Below, piece after piece: positions 13,501 to 28,200 of a DNA stretch of 64,000 nt. The stretch is from Ancylostoma caninum. Taxonomy: Eukaryota > Nematoda > Chromadorea > Rhabditida > Ancylostomatidae. The position numbers were made by a program, and so were the translations under genes. Within the stretch, counting starts at the first letter, position 1, and each line of letters begins with the position of its first letter. Below the pieces are notes generated by a model. The model saw only the letters and a list, made by a program, of their open reading frames with translations. It was not told the DNA's origin and ran no database searches. The stretch spans positions 372,001-436,000 of the forward strand of contig JBAJFG010000174.1 of the NCBI GenBank assembly GCA_037903475.1, in the 5' to 3' direction.

Positions 13501-15957
13501 ACCTGTCCTATGGAGACTACAAGCTGAATACCAATGTAAATATCCTGGGGCATATCTATGTGAGTTTGGCTAGAGCTATTTTAGCATAAACGCTCTGACG
13601 TGTTGAAGATCCCCTTTTTTCCAGACCGTGAAGGCTTTCCTTCCCGAGATGATCTCCGCCCAAAAAGGACAGATCGTCTCGATCGGCTCCATTTGCAGTT
13701 ACTACGGCGAACGTTACGGCACTGCTTACTGGTAGGTTTTACTTCTTGTCAATGAAACTTTTCGCTCGGTGATGAGCCTCTGATGGGTTTGTTTAGCGCC
13801 GCAAAGTTCGCCTGTCGGGGATTCATGGAAGCGCTGCAGGCGGAGATCATCGAGAAAGGGCTCTACAACAAGGTCGTGCTCACCTCCGTTTTCCCCTACT
13901 TCGTCCGAACCGGTTTCATCGAGAATCTGGAGGAGCCGTACAGCACGTGCGTCATTCATGAATTCAAAAGGGCACTAAAGGAGGCGAAAAGATGACGTGT
14001 TTTTAGATTCTTCGAAGTGATCCCTCTAGAGAAGTGCGCTCGCGAAATCGTGGAGGCAGTCCTCAAGGACAAGCAGATGCATTTCATTCCAGGGAGCATC
14101 GGCGTGCTGTGCTTGTACTTGAAATGGTGGGTTCAGTGTTTCACTGTGATTTCTCTAATGGGCAGCATCGCACTTGTAGTACTCATTAAACATGTTCACC
14201 AAATTAATACAGTGTTTATTGGATATGTTTCTCAAGTCAAGCTACAAAGAAAGATATAATTAGCTCTCTAATTTTGCTTCCAGACAAAGACAATCTTGAT
14301 CAACAGGTTTATTTTCACCAACAAGCGCTTTTTTGCAAATAGTATCTTACACAAATCACCCAAAACTCTCGGAATCCAAAACTTCTGTTCCACACGTTAA
14401 TAGAGTTGAAGGCTTACGGATGTACTACGTTACACCTGGAGAGCGCGCCGCGCCGAAGCCTCGTGACTGGTCAGTCCACGCAACCGACCTATCACAGAGT
14501 TCGGTCACACCGCCCTTTCCAAGTACGTATGTACCTCCGCACCCATTTTGCGCTGGCCCTAAAACTCACAAAAATTCAGCTGGGACTATTCACTGCTTTG
14601 ATTCTCAACATCTATGGCATTTGTGGACGCAGACGGGGGGACGGAGTTTAACTATATTTTCGCCGCTTCAGATTTAAAAAAATAAAATTGCTAGAAAGAT
14701 TTGTTTAAAATTTCTTCAATCGAACTGAGTGTCCAAAAATTGGAAAAAGGAATCGAAAATAAGCTAATTATCAGATCTGTAAATTAAATCATTGACATTA
14801 TATAAAGTTTTTACTTCAAAAGGACTGTAAAGAAGCCATAAAGGAATACCGCCCATTTGCCTGTTCCGTTCCCCACTCCATCCGTTCCCTACGGGAAAAT
14901 GTGCTCAAAAGTTTTGGTCCTCCCGGGGACTCATAATTTGGGGGCCGCCTTCACCCTACGACCTCGAGAGGTTCGTTTGGAAATCGCTTCGCTCGTTTCT
15001 TTTTTCTCTTCAAAGAAGCGAAACATATTTATGTACATTAATCAATCACATGCTCTCAAAAAACAGTTCTGGTATCTGTGTTTTGAATCTTGACTTGTCA
15101 TCTCACTCCTCCCCTTCCATTTTTCTAGTTCTTACAACATTTTGTTATGAAAAAGACATTCTTTCGAAAGCACGTTCGAAGGCAGTGCCTAATTTCGAAA
15201 CAAGTTTTGTCCAGAGTTTATTGCTGTACACAGTAAGTGCATAAATTTCCTGAGTTATTTGTTTAATGTATCGGAAACGAGAGTAATCCTGTCCCAAACG
15301 AGCGTGTAAAGTTCACTGTTGTTGAACAGTCCAGTGCAATTCCTGCACACTTCACCGAATTTGACGGAAACTACCGAAAGACACTTTTATGGAGATGAAT
15401 TTCAATTCAAAAAAGCGTTTCGTTTGACTTTTTTCCGATGAAATGAATGTTGAATTAAGTCAAAACAGAGCAAAATGAATAAAAAAGAGACAGAATGGAA
15501 TTCAAATAAGTAAACTAATGAATTCAAGATAAATGAACAAATACACATGTAAATGAAGACGTAATTGAACAGCAAACTCAAAACAACAAGGCTAACTCGC
15601 TGTCAAGCATTTGGCTAACGAGTTTCTAACCACGCCTGAAAATTGCTCGCACCAAAATTTGTCGACAGCTTATTTTACCTCTCCCCTGTCGACAAGTTGT
15701 CGGGAGAAAAGCTTGCTGGCAATTTGTTTCTTGGTGAAATGATGATGTCAAACTTGTCGACAACGATTTGCTAGTTAAAAGGACGTCTGCAAGTTGTTTT
15801 GCGGCAAAGGCGGGCCGACAACTTGCTCCAATATCCGATTTTTCCTAAAAATTCACTCCATTTCAGCCTTACCACCAAGTCGATCATCCCATACGCTCGC
15901 AAGGTGTTCAACTTCTCGTACGAGCCGAGAAAGAAGAGCGAGGTGCTCGACGTCTGA
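10587..15957 (+). CDS. Membrane-anchored short-chain dehydrogenase/reductase (SDR16C / 17-beta-HSD-like), 314 aa
   Basis: There are eight exons: 10587-10715, 11677-11778, 13258-13387, 13444-13559, 13625-13731, 13797-13946, 14007-14126 and 15867-15957. All junctions are GT...AG, the phases agree and the total is 945 nt. Residues about 9-27 form a hydrophobic N-terminal anchor (FLAFTFIFVYIWCFLF) followed by basic RRKKIENQ. The Rossmann motif TGGAMGIG follows at about 48-55. NAAV stands where NNAG is usual. The catalytic triad is Ser in IGSICSYYG and Tyr/Lys in YCAAK. The layout (anchor, then TGxxxGIG, S, YxxxK, then FIPGSIGVLCLYLKW near the C-terminus) matches ER or lipid-droplet SDRs of the retinol dehydrogenase/17-beta-HSD11 type, which use NAD(P)(H) to oxidise or reduce lipids, retinoids or steroids. 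The substrate cannot be read from sequence. Intron 7 (1.7 kb) and intron 2 (1.5 kb) are the longest. A convergent gene follows. Confidence 0.93.
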
Positions 15958-16193
15958 GCGAGGCCGTCCGTCGATGGCCACCCGGCCATGTTATATGTGC
16001 ATAATTGTGTTGACCTGTGTATTACTGTGCGGTTGCAAGCTTTAGGTGCCTGGAAGGTTCAGCTGTCCTTACCAGATGAACCACCATGATGCTAATGTCA
16101 CTTGCCATGATATCTACTATGCAATTTTGTAGATTTTTCCCATCGATTTTGAGCTCCCTGACTGTATATAATGAATAGGTTTTACGTTTAACG

Positions 16194-16240
16194 TTTATTT
16201 TACGTGTTCAACTGTTGTTCATCATGTGATATCAAATAAA
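16194..16240. promoter_or_regulatory. Facing polyadenylation signals of two convergent genes
   Basis: AATAAA at 16235-16240 lies 278 nt after the SDR stop on the plus strand. TTTATT at 16194-16199 is AATAAA on the minus strand, 82 nt after the stop of the acidic-protein gene. If both are used, the two 3' UTRs overlap by tens of bases. Confidence 0.55.
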
Positions 16241-16280
16241 ATTCGAAAACATGAAATTCAACGCCTAAAACATTGTACAT

Positions 16281-19200
16281 TTACGCAGTCCACAAAGAAA
16301 GCACCAAAACGACGAGCAGAGCGGAGGCCGTGGCGAGCGGAGCGGTGTCTGGCTTCCCCTTTCTGTCGTCGGCTTCAAGGCCCAGCATATCGCCTCTCCT
16401 GAGTTGATCCAAACGCTTCTCGGCTTCTTGTTCGGCTTCTTCGCTACCATCTCTGGGATCGTCTTTGGGAAGGGCTTTGATGGTCTCGCCCACACCTTGG
16501 CCAACGCTGGGAGGATCCTGACCCTGATCCGAGTCATGTTCACCAGAAAGGTCACTATCCGGTGCAAAAGGTTCTATCACAGTCTGTCCGTCGGTCTCGT
16601 CGTCTTCGGCCGCTTCCTTAATTATAACTGGTTCCGCCGAGGTATAGCCAAGGTCCTCCAGCGATTTTTCCTGATCTGCTTCATCCATATTAGGCATAAG
16701 CCCTGATTTACTGCTTTCGTCTTTTTCAACCTTCGCCCCAACAACCCCTTGACCAACGCTGTCAGATATCTCGTCCAGTTCCTCGTCCTTGGCAAGGTTG
16801 AAAATCTCGTCAACTATCTCTTCGACCTTCTTCTCTGCTTCATCTGTCGACTCCTTCAGACGTTCGGCAGCATCTTTTTCGTTGCTTCCTGGAGGTGCAC
16901 TTTCCGAGTCTGTGAGGTTCATCTGCGTACCCGCTCCGGTGCCGATGGAGGACAACCCAGTCTTGTCCCCGTCGTCTGCGAATTCAGAGCCGTCATTCTT
17001 TTCCCTGGAGTCCACGTAGTCCTTTAGAGCTGGCAGCTTCGACATTTGCTGATCCGTTCCTGCCTCGTCGTAGACAATATCTTCGGAGTCGTTGGGCGAA
17101 GTCGCTGGCTCCTCGACTTTCACCACCGGCTCAGAGACATTTACCACAGGTGGAAAACCTAAAAAGAAAAAATTACTGAGCCACGTAAAACGACCAAAAA
17201 AATGTTGCAAATTGAAGAACTATTTCTCCGTCTAGCCCTCTTTCTTTGAAGCTGAACAATCATGTATTCTTAGTTTTACTCAGCCAGGTTGTTGTTAGTA
17301 TTATGGAACAAAAGTAAAGGAAATTCATCCATAAGGACTTGTGTATTCACTTTTACCAGTTCAAATCATCTTCGAAACGGCACCTCTGATGAATACATCA
17401 TGTACGTACGGACGCTATTTCAATACTTTCAAATCTCTAAACTCTTCGCATCAGGGCTGGGATCCATGGACGCATAACCAAACGAAACCGGGGTAGCAAA
17501 CCAACTTTTACATCCTGCGTAACCTACCACTACGTAGTCTACATGGCAACCATGAGAGGAACTGTAAAAAAACATCCATAAAGTCAGACTGAGGAAATAA
17601 GGAAGTAAGTTGGTGAGGAGGGTGCGACGCTTATACATTTTTTAGCCGCAGATTGAGCGTTGAGAAGAACATGAGGTAAGTGCGTTGTCTTTGTGGAAAA
17701 CCAGGTAAATAAAAAACTGGAAATATACCAAGGATTTCCGAGTCCATTTCATAAAGCATATCCGAAAAACTTGCGAACCATTTCAGGGGGGAAGGGGCAC
17801 AGCGGATTGGGAACTGGAACAAGCATCCACTCCTGTTACAATTCCAAAAGTTTCGTCTGTAACCTGCGATGAATCATCTCATTGTCATTACATCCTTGTA
17901 TGTAACATCTTCGGTGTATCTCTTGGCCTAAGAAAACTGATGCGAAATGGTCATTTTCGTTAATAAATAGGAAAACTCATTAAATGATTCCTCAGAGGAG
18001 GTTCACATACGTTGATCCTCTTAACAAAGTCACAACATCTTATGGTAAAGCTTGCTAGTGAACTGATGCGTGGTGAGCCGTAGAGAATTCCCTTGGCAGC
18101 AGAACTTGTACTACAGGTCGCGCGCCTTCCAAGAAATAATTCCGGTCATGTGCGACTACGACTTTCACTTCATTTAGCATTATGCCACTAGCACCGCGGC
18201 GAGGTCCTCCTAGTCTCGTCCAGAAAAGCCATCAGTTTTCTCTCTTCAAGACCTCACTGAGCTTTCAATTAAATACCAGATCTTTTAACGTTTCATAATT
18301 TCGAAATTCTCGGACAACTGTCGAAAATATTCCTTTAGAACCCAGGGCTCTCGATGGTTTCAAGACATTTCACGTCTGCTATTGTTCTTGGCAGCTCACG
18401 AAGTGTTTATTGCTGTACAACTCTCAAGGACGAGTTCTGGGGTGAAACACTGTCTTCAAGTCTTACCACCGATGTTGATTTGCTCATGATTGATGGTGAC
18501 GTTTTGACAATATTGCCTTCTAAAAGGTCTTCGAGCCGTCAACGATTGCTGGAAACTAAACGGTGAGACAGTTTTTCCCTTTCGCAGCCAATTTTCCAAA
18601 CTTTTCTGAGCTAGCTGTGAAGGGGACATTCAAGAGGAAGTTTGAGTAAGCGATAGTGCGAATTAGAACATCGCTGCATATAGAAAATGGAAGATCGCAC
18701 CAAAATGGAGTGGTATACAGTCATCGCCGTAGAATCTGAAAAATTTCGCGGGATTCGCGTCTTTCGCGGGATTTGCGGGATTTTCTCGTAACTTGCTTAA
18801 AAATGATTAATTTTGAGAGCGAAAAGAACTGTGGTGTCTTATACAATGTCCTGCTCATGCTCACACACTAATCGCGTCCGATTTCCAGCAGCTGTCAGCA
18901 AATATTTCAATAAATTCGTTAATTACCTTGACCCGGCCCACTAATTGGGGTCAGACGCTAAAATTTTCACATTTTCTGCTTACAACTAACTAATTGGACA
19001 TCTGGGACAGATTTTAATGGCAGTACTGTTTTCAGGATTCGACGGCGGATAGGTTGATGCAAAAATTATTCGGAAACCTTACAGTTTTTTCATCACCAAA
19101 ATAATGCATTTTCCCCAAGTTGCATGGCTTTTTTCAGCTGATAGAAGAAGTCTGGGGAGCTATGCTGATTCTATCGGAATTTCCAGCAAACACATATTGA

Positions 19201-22200
19201 TGTGGTGTGCACTGTGGTAAGCTTGCTTCGACTACTCGGTTATAAGCTAGCTGCGAAGTTAGTGATATGAGCAAAACCATTAGAATTTGTGGCAATTAAT
19301 CAGCAAATTTTCTCATTGGTAGATTTCCTTTTCAGGTGTGTTTAGGGGAGGAAGTAAACTACTCTACGCTTTAACTGTTGCACAGGTTTTCTACTGTAAT
19401 CACGACACCCTAAGCTGAATAACCCTGCTTCAAAAAGGCCAAAAATCAAGTGTGTAAAAGTATCAGCACCACATTTCGAAGTTAGGTTTGCTCAGAAACG
19501 CTCACTACTCAACATTTGCGCTAAAACTGATGAACACTACTAAACAAAGTTGATTGCTTCTTGTATTGACCCCAATGACCCTTCCTCAATTCCAGGTGCA
19601 GAGGGTACGTCGCGCCCTGGACGCGGACTCAGTGAGGTGGCGGGGGTATGTTAGCACCTCAAACATTGTCCTCAGGCATATTTGGTTGTTCTCACGTATA
19701 CCAGTAAACTTGGTCAGGTACTAGAAAACACGTTATATGGTTTCTACAATAAAATCTCCAAGAAATTTTTTGACAAAAATTCGCGTTTTCATCATTTCAA
19801 AGCTTCTTTTCTAGCTTCACATCTGTCCACTCGGTTTCTCGCACCTCATACACGGTGCTCACATCCCATAGTAGTTCAAATGACTAATGCTTCACATCGG
19901 TACGCCACGATCACGAAGAAAAATTCTGCCGAACCTCGCTGTTACGCTGCTGAATCTATGCGAAAGTGCATCTCTTGTCATACTTGATACCAGGTTTTTC
20001 TGTTTAAAGAAGTATGAGTGGGATCTGTGAAATTTCATCGATATTAGAGGTTGTTTTTAATGTGTACAAGGTGCGAGAAACCGAGTGGACAGATGTGAAG
20101 CTAGAAAAGAAGCTTTCAAATGATGAAAACGCGAATTTTTGTCAAAAAATTTCTTGGAGATTTTATTGTAGAAACCATATAACGTGTTTTCTAGTACCTG
20201 ACCAAGTTTACTGGTATACGTGAGAACAACCAAATATGCCTGAGGACAATGTTTGAGGTGCTGACATACCCCCGCCACCTCACTGAGTCCGCGTCCAGGC
20301 GCGACGTACCCTCTGCACCTGGAATTAAGGAAAGGTCATTGGGGTCAATACAAGAAGCAATCAACTTTGTTTAGTAGTGTTCATCAGTTTTAGCGCAAAT
20401 GTTGAGTAGTGAGCGTTTCTGAGCAAACCTAACTTCGAAATGTGGTGCTGATACTTTTACACATTTGATTTTTGGCCTTTTTGAAGCAGGGTTATTCAGC
20501 TTAGGGTGTCGTGATTACAGTAGAATACCTGTGCAACAGTTAAAGCGTAGAGTAGTTTACTTCCTCCCCTAAACACACCTGAAAGGGAAATCTACCAATG
20601 AGAAAATTTGCTGATTAATTGCCACAAATTCTAATGGTTTTGCTCATATCACTAACTTCGCAGCTAGCTTATAACCGAGTAGTCGAAGCAAGCTTACCAC
20701 AGCGCACACCACATCAATATGTGTTTGCTGGAAATTCCGATAGAATCAGCATAGCTCCCCAGACTTCTTCTATCAGCTGAAAAAAGCCATGCAATTTGGG
20801 GAAAATGCATTATTTTGGTGATGAAAAAACTGTAAGGTTTCCGAATAATTTTTGCATCAACCTATCCGCCGTCGAATCCTGAAAACAGTACTGCCATTAA
20901 AATCTGTCCCAGATGTCCAATTAGTTAGTTGTAAGCAAAAATGTGAAAATTTTAGCGTCTGACCCCAATTAGTGGGCGGGGTCAAGGTAATTAACGAATT
21001 TATTGAAATATTTGCTGACAGCTGCTGGAAATCGGACGCGATTAGTGTGTGAGCATGAGCAGGACATTGTATAAGACACCACAGTTCTTTTCGCTCTCAA
21101 AATAAATCATTTTTAAGCAAGTTACGAGAAAATCCCGCAAATCCCGCGAAGGACGCGAATCCCGCGAAATTTTTCAGATTTTACGGCGATGACTGTACAT
21201 ACTCGAGGCACTTATTCTTTTTTCAGTTTGTGATGAATTCTCTGAAAAGGAATGCTTGAGTGCTGAACAGCCGCAAGAGAGTCAAAAAGTTCTGACAATT
21301 CTACCTTCCGAAACGTCTGAAGGTCGTAGATCGGCAAAGCATTTTATAACGAGACCGTATAACTTTTCTGTGAAGCGCTCACGTTCTGAAAGGCATTTGC
21401 GCAAGCACAGCTCTCGGTTCACCCCAAGCTCTGGTCAAAAAGTCTGAGACTGCATAAGCAACAGGAATAACCTTCTTCAACAGATCCCCTCCTCTTATCA
21501 CTGCAAACCTAACCTTATTGTTAGTAGGACAATGACGCGAAATAACCCCAATCAGCTATGAATTTTTGTGAGAAGGCCTAATTATTTTTCTAAGGACGAC
21601 ATGTTCATAATTAGTTCACATAGTTCGAGTTCGTTGTTGTTTCTGTCACTTGTTTTTTTTGCCTCCCGCTTTGTGTTGCTGTTAAACTGTTCCATAGCGT
21701 CGCCCCAACTTGTGTAACAAACAAATAGTTGAATCCTGATGAAAGAGACGTTTGACTTATTAGCGTACAAATAAAGACACTCTATCATTTCACATTCTTA
21801 TCGAAGACGAGATTGTCGTAACGTCTGGTCGCTTGGAGGAAGTGGGTGCTTGAAGGAAGTGTCTCACCGAACAATAGACTTCTTTGAGATTTGTTGACAT
21901 AAAAATATACGTTCTTCTTAATACGAGTGTCAACAAGCCCGTTCCTAAACACCTTCTTCTCGAAAATATCGAGAGGCCCGTGTATGTTCCAAATACTTCC
22001 GCAAGCGGTTGCGCTTCCATTACGTTGGGTACATTCGACTCCAGTTATCAACACCATGGCTGCCGCGGCATGTCATAGGGCCGGCACCTCAAACTCTCCA
22101 CAAAATATATGTTGAAAAAGGGTTTCCGGCTCTTTCATAAGGAAATACTTATCGCCCCTATGATCAGCGTCGCCTGTAGATTATCTGATTTTAGCAACTC

Positions 22201-25200
22201 AAAATCGACCCCTAGGTGGGACACTGCCTTCAAGGCTGATATCATACTTCGTGGGGACGTAACTAGTTAATTTTCGCTTTCTTGAAAGAAGAAGCTAAGC
22301 TTTAGCAATCGGGTATTTTTGATGTTAGTCAGTGATAGAGATGCGAACCTTGCACAACGCCTGGCTTTTTCACTGGCACTCCATTGGCATCCATTTCTAT
22401 CCGGATCGGTCGAACGAGGTGCTCGAATCCTGCAACATCAGCGCCCTTCAAGAGGTCCTGCCTTTTGAGATAAAAAATGTCAGCGAAAGGTCCGGCAGTG
22501 GAAAGCATACAAATGCGTTCCAGCTTAGTCCTACTACGATGGTAGAGGGCCGAAGAAAAATCAGGTTACTTCGCGAAGAAAAATTAGGTTACTTCGGAGT
22601 AATCGAAACCGTTGCTTTATCCGATCAGTCCGATCAGTTCAACGTCGTCACAAAATGCAAACAGTTCCGTGGCGGATTCGAAACATTTCAGCGTATCTTC
22701 TACCGTGGGACCTCATCGTGATTATTTGACCTGAGCGGGGGGAGGACATCGTCCGCGCCAAGCTGCTAACTACTCAAAAGAAAAAGGCTCAGCGGCTAAG
22801 TGGAGCGGGCTCTGGTGAATCGTCTCGTGCTCTGTGTTTCTCATAAAACCACTATACTGTTACTAATAATGCTTCGTTAATTCATGATTTAACGGCTCCA
22901 GAACAGAAGCGAGTGGTGCTACCTGGCCTCATCGCAGTTTCCTGTAGAGAACATTTACAGTATGACAAGCTCTTGGTTTGCTGTTCAACAAAAAAATCCA
23001 CGTGCATAGGCTTCATTGCTTCACATAGTGGTGCCCCCAACCCTCGCAAGAATGTTTGTGTTCTGGATTTTTCTGAAATAGTCCCATGGCAGAGTAACTA
23101 TTCATAATGATTTCAACACTGACTTGTACCCTTTCATCCCTAATGATAGAAATACTAGCCCCACCTATTTCTGTTGCCTGTTTACCAGGAATTAGGAATT
23201 ACGAAGGCATTTATCGATCGCAGCGTTAATGTGAAATAAATACAAACAGTACAAGAAGTGCGCAGTGATTATAGCCGAAAAAGTGGTCAAAACTTCCTCT
23301 GAGTCTTGTTTTTCATTTGAATCCTAATTTTAGGAAGCGCCTAAAAATGAAATGACGCGACGAATCTGCATATTTATTTTGTAAAAGTTGCCATCTTGAA
23401 GCTTTGTAGATTCGCTACCCACCAAGACGACTAAAGGCTGCAGGCACCAATGAGGTTACCTAGGGTAAATGTGTTCACATAACACAGATTTACCCATCGT
23501 TAAGAGCGTCAACACATTTACTCTTATTAATCTCAACAGACACAAGTGGAATGTTCGGAGACCGTTCTGCGACTGCATGCGTCTCTGATATTACCCAGGG
23601 TAAATGCGTTGCCGACCTTGTTAGCGATGGGTAAGTTTGTGTTCTGTTAGCATGCTAACCTTTGGTAACCTGAATGACTCATACAACTCCTGTAGAAATT
23701 CTGAGAGTTTACCCAGCGATATATAGCACAGCACTCTGCCAGCTTTTCTCTCCTACCTATTGATGATAGAAATATTATGTAGCAGAATAGAAGAGGAAAA
23801 AAAGAAAGAAACTCGAGGATTCTACCCTTGGATGAACAGCGGTTACATGGCTTCCACCACTCCACAGACGTCTAATTTCGCCTCACTTAAAGTCTTCCTT
23901 CAGTAGACACCACACCCCGACGGGGATTCGCTGTACAACTCACCTGGAAGGACCCTTCCTTCGTCGTCGACAGGCACAAGCACATTTCCGTCCGCGTCCA
24001 CTGTCCCAACACGTGGGTCATCTATGGACATGTAGATATCATCCTGAATAAAATCGAATTAGAAAATTCCGAGCATTCTACACGTTGTAGTGTTGGTTAC
24101 TCTTAATAATTTAGCTAGTCTCTCTAAGATTAAGATCCAATAGATCGGAGCGAGAAACTTACGAAATTGATTCAATTAGCACCCTGCAACATGAAAAGTT
24201 GAAAAAACCTATCTAAACAGCATTGTTCCGAAAGTGCTTATCACAGGAAGCTTTGGATTTCAAGGATAATGCAAGACAAATTAAAGATTGCTTGAAGAAT
24301 TTATGAGTCACCACAGTACTCACAAAACGCAGTGGAAAAGCATGCATACTCCGTGATGTCACTCATACAGTGCTCTGGAATTCTACATCCCTAGTGAAGT
24401 ACAAAAATCAGTAGTGTAAAATCCTTTCCAGAACCCTTCCCTCTCCCCCCCCCCCCTATTCCCATCGTGAGGTCATATTCCAATGTAAAACAAGAGAAAA
24501 ACGAGAGCCAGAACATAAATTTATCCTGAAGAACAGGATGTCCCAGCACTAACAGGACATGTTCTTTATCGTCGTCATGGTTCTCTAAATTTAGATTAGA
24601 AATTCGTGAAGCTACCCAAGATATAAAGAGAATTTTTGTCGCAGTCTGTGTTTCTGCGTGGCTCGACAGTCCAAATTCAACTCAAGATCAATTCCATTCA
24701 TTTTCTACCTCCTTCCTCTTCTATGGGAACTCATTTCGTAACTGAAAGTCCCTTGGAAGAGTGCTCGCAAAATTCGCGCTCGAGGAAGCATTCCATCCGT
24801 CAACTCCAACCGCATTCTTCTTTTTTCATCCTGTTATCATGTCTTGTAACTGTGTGGTCTAAAGCAGTTTATGTCCTTGTTTGAAGCACTTATCAAGCGA
24901 TTGGAAAGACTTTTTGGCTTTCTGTGTATTATTTAGTATCCAGGATAATATAACTGAATACGTAATACTTTTCAATTTCATCCGTGGCAGCTGGACTCAG
25001 ACGAACCAAAAAAATCAATTGCTTGTTAGAAATACCATAAAAATCAAAGATCGGAGTGCACAAATGTATATACTGCAAAAAAAAAGAGGGATACCAGCAT
25101 TATACTCCTGTTAGATATGAAGTTGAAACTCTCAGATTTACAAGGGCATCATAAAGTTTCCAGCCTGGACCACTTGGAGACTAGCCAACGCAGTGAAAAT

Positions 25201-28200
25201 TTGTAGCAAATAAATATGCCTCATTTGAAGAACAAAACACTCTTTACCTTGCCATTTTATTAGACTTGACCAATTTTATAAGAATTTTGATCACCCCGAT
25301 ATAAAAATCAAAAGTAGACTCTTTTTCGTCATTTGTTTTGTTATGCTGAAGTGCCGTTCCAGATCTTCTAACGGATTCTAGTAGCTAGTCCGTAGACCCC
25401 ATCTATGAACAGGCTGAATTAGCGAAATGCATTCGCATTGTCATGAAGCAATGCAATTTTGTAAAAAAGAACGTCTCATTGACGAGCCTGAATTCCACGC
25501 TTGAATTTCTGCAGTCATTTTTCTAGGCTCGTTTCGGAAAGGGTGGAACAAAGTAGCGTTGTAATTATCCACTTCATTGGGGTTTACATGCAGATAGACA
25601 GGTGACACGATCTTTTCTCTATAGCACAAAACTTTAGGCAAGACGTTTTCACCCCCGGTTCCTTATTCGATCGCACTGGTTTCAGAGATCTGCCCGTCCT
25701 GACCCATTACTACGCGCTTGAGACTTCAAATCTTGGCAGTGAATTCGTGAATTCGTCACATAACCGACTGTCAAGAACCTACAGCTAGCCTTTTTCGCTT
25801 TCTGAAAAACCCCGAAAACCTTCTTTGAATGTACAACTGAAATTTTCTTGTTGAAAGTCGGAAAGGTTTTGAAGAATGAAAGTTCTGCGGACGTTAAAAT
25901 TACCAGATGATTCTCGAATAGCTTAGATCCTTGCACACTTTCTTCTTCTAAACTCTTTCTGCAATGCTCAATTATTTTTGCTACAGTCGCAGTAATCTAT
26001 CTTCGTTTTGAGCCTTCCCTTTGATCAGAGGTTGCTCCTTTTTCTGATCGATTGTCACTCCACGAAAATATTGAGTTCGAAAATTTTATGTCAGAATGCC
26101 AGGAGACTTCCTCCTTGTTTCAAATTCAGCGGCGAGTTTAAATTTTGCCCAATACACTTCGTTTAGAAAGCAAAAATTCGTCGGTTGCCTCTCGCTGGAT
26201 ACACATTTTTTCAGAGATAACCATACGTTGGCTTGAATAAAACGTTTTTATTTCTGGGAGGTCTAACGAAATCTCATGAAACTTTGCAAACTAACATGTA
26301 AGTCTTCACCTTACATGATGCTCCCAAAACTGTACAAAAATGTGGAACAGGCGAGCGGAAGCCGGAAACTTTTTGATGCCGCTGTATCAAGAGCGGTCCG
26401 GGGCGCAGGTTTCAGATACGTTGAAAAGACAGGTAGTATAACCGTAAACGATTCCTAGTGAAATTTGAGGATTTTTCAAGGATCACTCTTGCATATTCAC
26501 TTTATTACACACGTTGATGCTCCAACTACATATATGAATGCATTGGGAAAAATTATTGCCTAGTTGTAGAAGAACAAGTCAAACAAAACGTATGAACTAA
26601 GAAAATGTGATGACCGCAGTTCATATGAATTCGAAACTCCATAGTTATACGTTAATATGACTCACTCTTCTCACCTCTTCTTCGTACTCGAGAGGCAGCG
26701 GCGGCAGCTCTGCGTCATCTCGCTGGGGAGTCGCCACGTCTGGTGCATTCAACCGCGCATCATCAGCTGAGAAGAAGCAAATCACTCTGGACTCAGCACA
26801 TATCGATCTGCTTCAATTTTTTCATACTATTTTTTCACCAGCCGGACTAATCTCAGGCAAACGTGCAGAAGGAGCACCAAGGTCAATCGTTGCAGAACTA
26901 CAACACATCAGAAAGAATTTTAGTTGAAACCACTTTTCGGCTTTCTGCTGCGGTCCTCGATTTGTCTCGGCTGTACCTCGGTGAGCTTTCCTGAGTTCGG
27001 TTTCCTGAGAAACTCTTGCCTCACCCCAGCTCGACTCAAAAACGAGGAAAATTTTTTGTAGGAAATAGTGCTGGTTGATGTGAGTGTTGGCATAAAGGAC
27101 TCTTCAGCTACTCTCAGCACTAACCTTGGAGATTTTTTTCTCATCTGAGAGTGTCTACGTGCTACAGCGCCATTGCCTCCCAGAGTCCTTCCTACATTCA
27201 TTTTGAAAAAAAGCTGTTACACTACAACTCACTTCAGCGGGCCTTATCCGTGTCTGCCGTTTCATGTTTGACTTTTTTATGTTTGCCGTATGTTTAGTGA
27301 TCATCTGCCTATGGTCCTTTTTTTAGTTAGTTCTAGTGTCTTTCGTTTTGTTGAAATGCATGCGCGCCTTTGGCGTAACAAATAAATAAATAAATAAATA
27401 GAATCTGCGTCAAACCCTAATGAGATATTATATCTTGGACATTTCATGCATTTATTCTGTATGAAAATTGAAACAAAGATGAAGGGACAAGGCTGCGGAG
27501 TCAAAGAAGGCACTGAGATGAAACGAGAAAAGATTAGTACTTTGGATCGGCATACTTCACAGCAAAGGCTTCTGAACAGGTCATGAAAATGCATGCGAGC
27601 GTTATACAGTCATCGCCGTAGAATCTGAAAAATTTCGCGGGATTCGCGTCTTTCGCGGGATTTGCGGGATTTTCTCGTAACTTGCTTAAAAATGATTAAT
27701 TTTGAGAGCGAAAAGAACTGTGGTGTCTTATACAATGTCCTGCTCATGCTCACACACTAATCGCGTCCGATTTCCAGCAGCTGTCAGCAAATATTTCAAT
27801 AAATTCGTTAATTACCTTGACCCGGCCCACTAATTGGGGTCAGACGCTAAAATTTTCACATTTTCTGCTTACAACTAACTAATTGGACATCTGGGACAGA
27901 TTTTAATGGCAGTACTGTTTTCAGGATTCGACGGCGGATAGGTTGATGCAAAAATTATTCGGAAACCTTACAGTTTTTTCATCACCAAAATAATGCATTT
28001 TCCCCAAGTTGCATGGCTTTTTTCAGCTGATAGAAGAAGTCTGGGGAGCTATGCTGATTCTATCGGAATTTCCAGCAAACACATATTGATGTGGTGTGCA
28101 CTGTGGTAAGCTTGCTTCGACTACTCGGTTATAAGCTAGCTGCGAAGTTAGTGATATGAGCAAAACCATTAGAATTTGTGGCAATTAATCAGCAAATTTT

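Noticed and set aside
19682..20278. Mirror-image ORFs (LVVLTYTSKLGQVLENTLYG...) in the foldback elements as a conserved protein
   Set aside because: The same peptide on both strands is produced by the inverted arms. Codon context and length do not suggest a gene.
22332..22721. 129-codon plus ORF in intron 5 of the acidic-protein gene
   Set aside because: No homologous motif, and a tandem repeat-like stretch (RKIRLLREEKLGYF from duplicated sequence). Likely chance.
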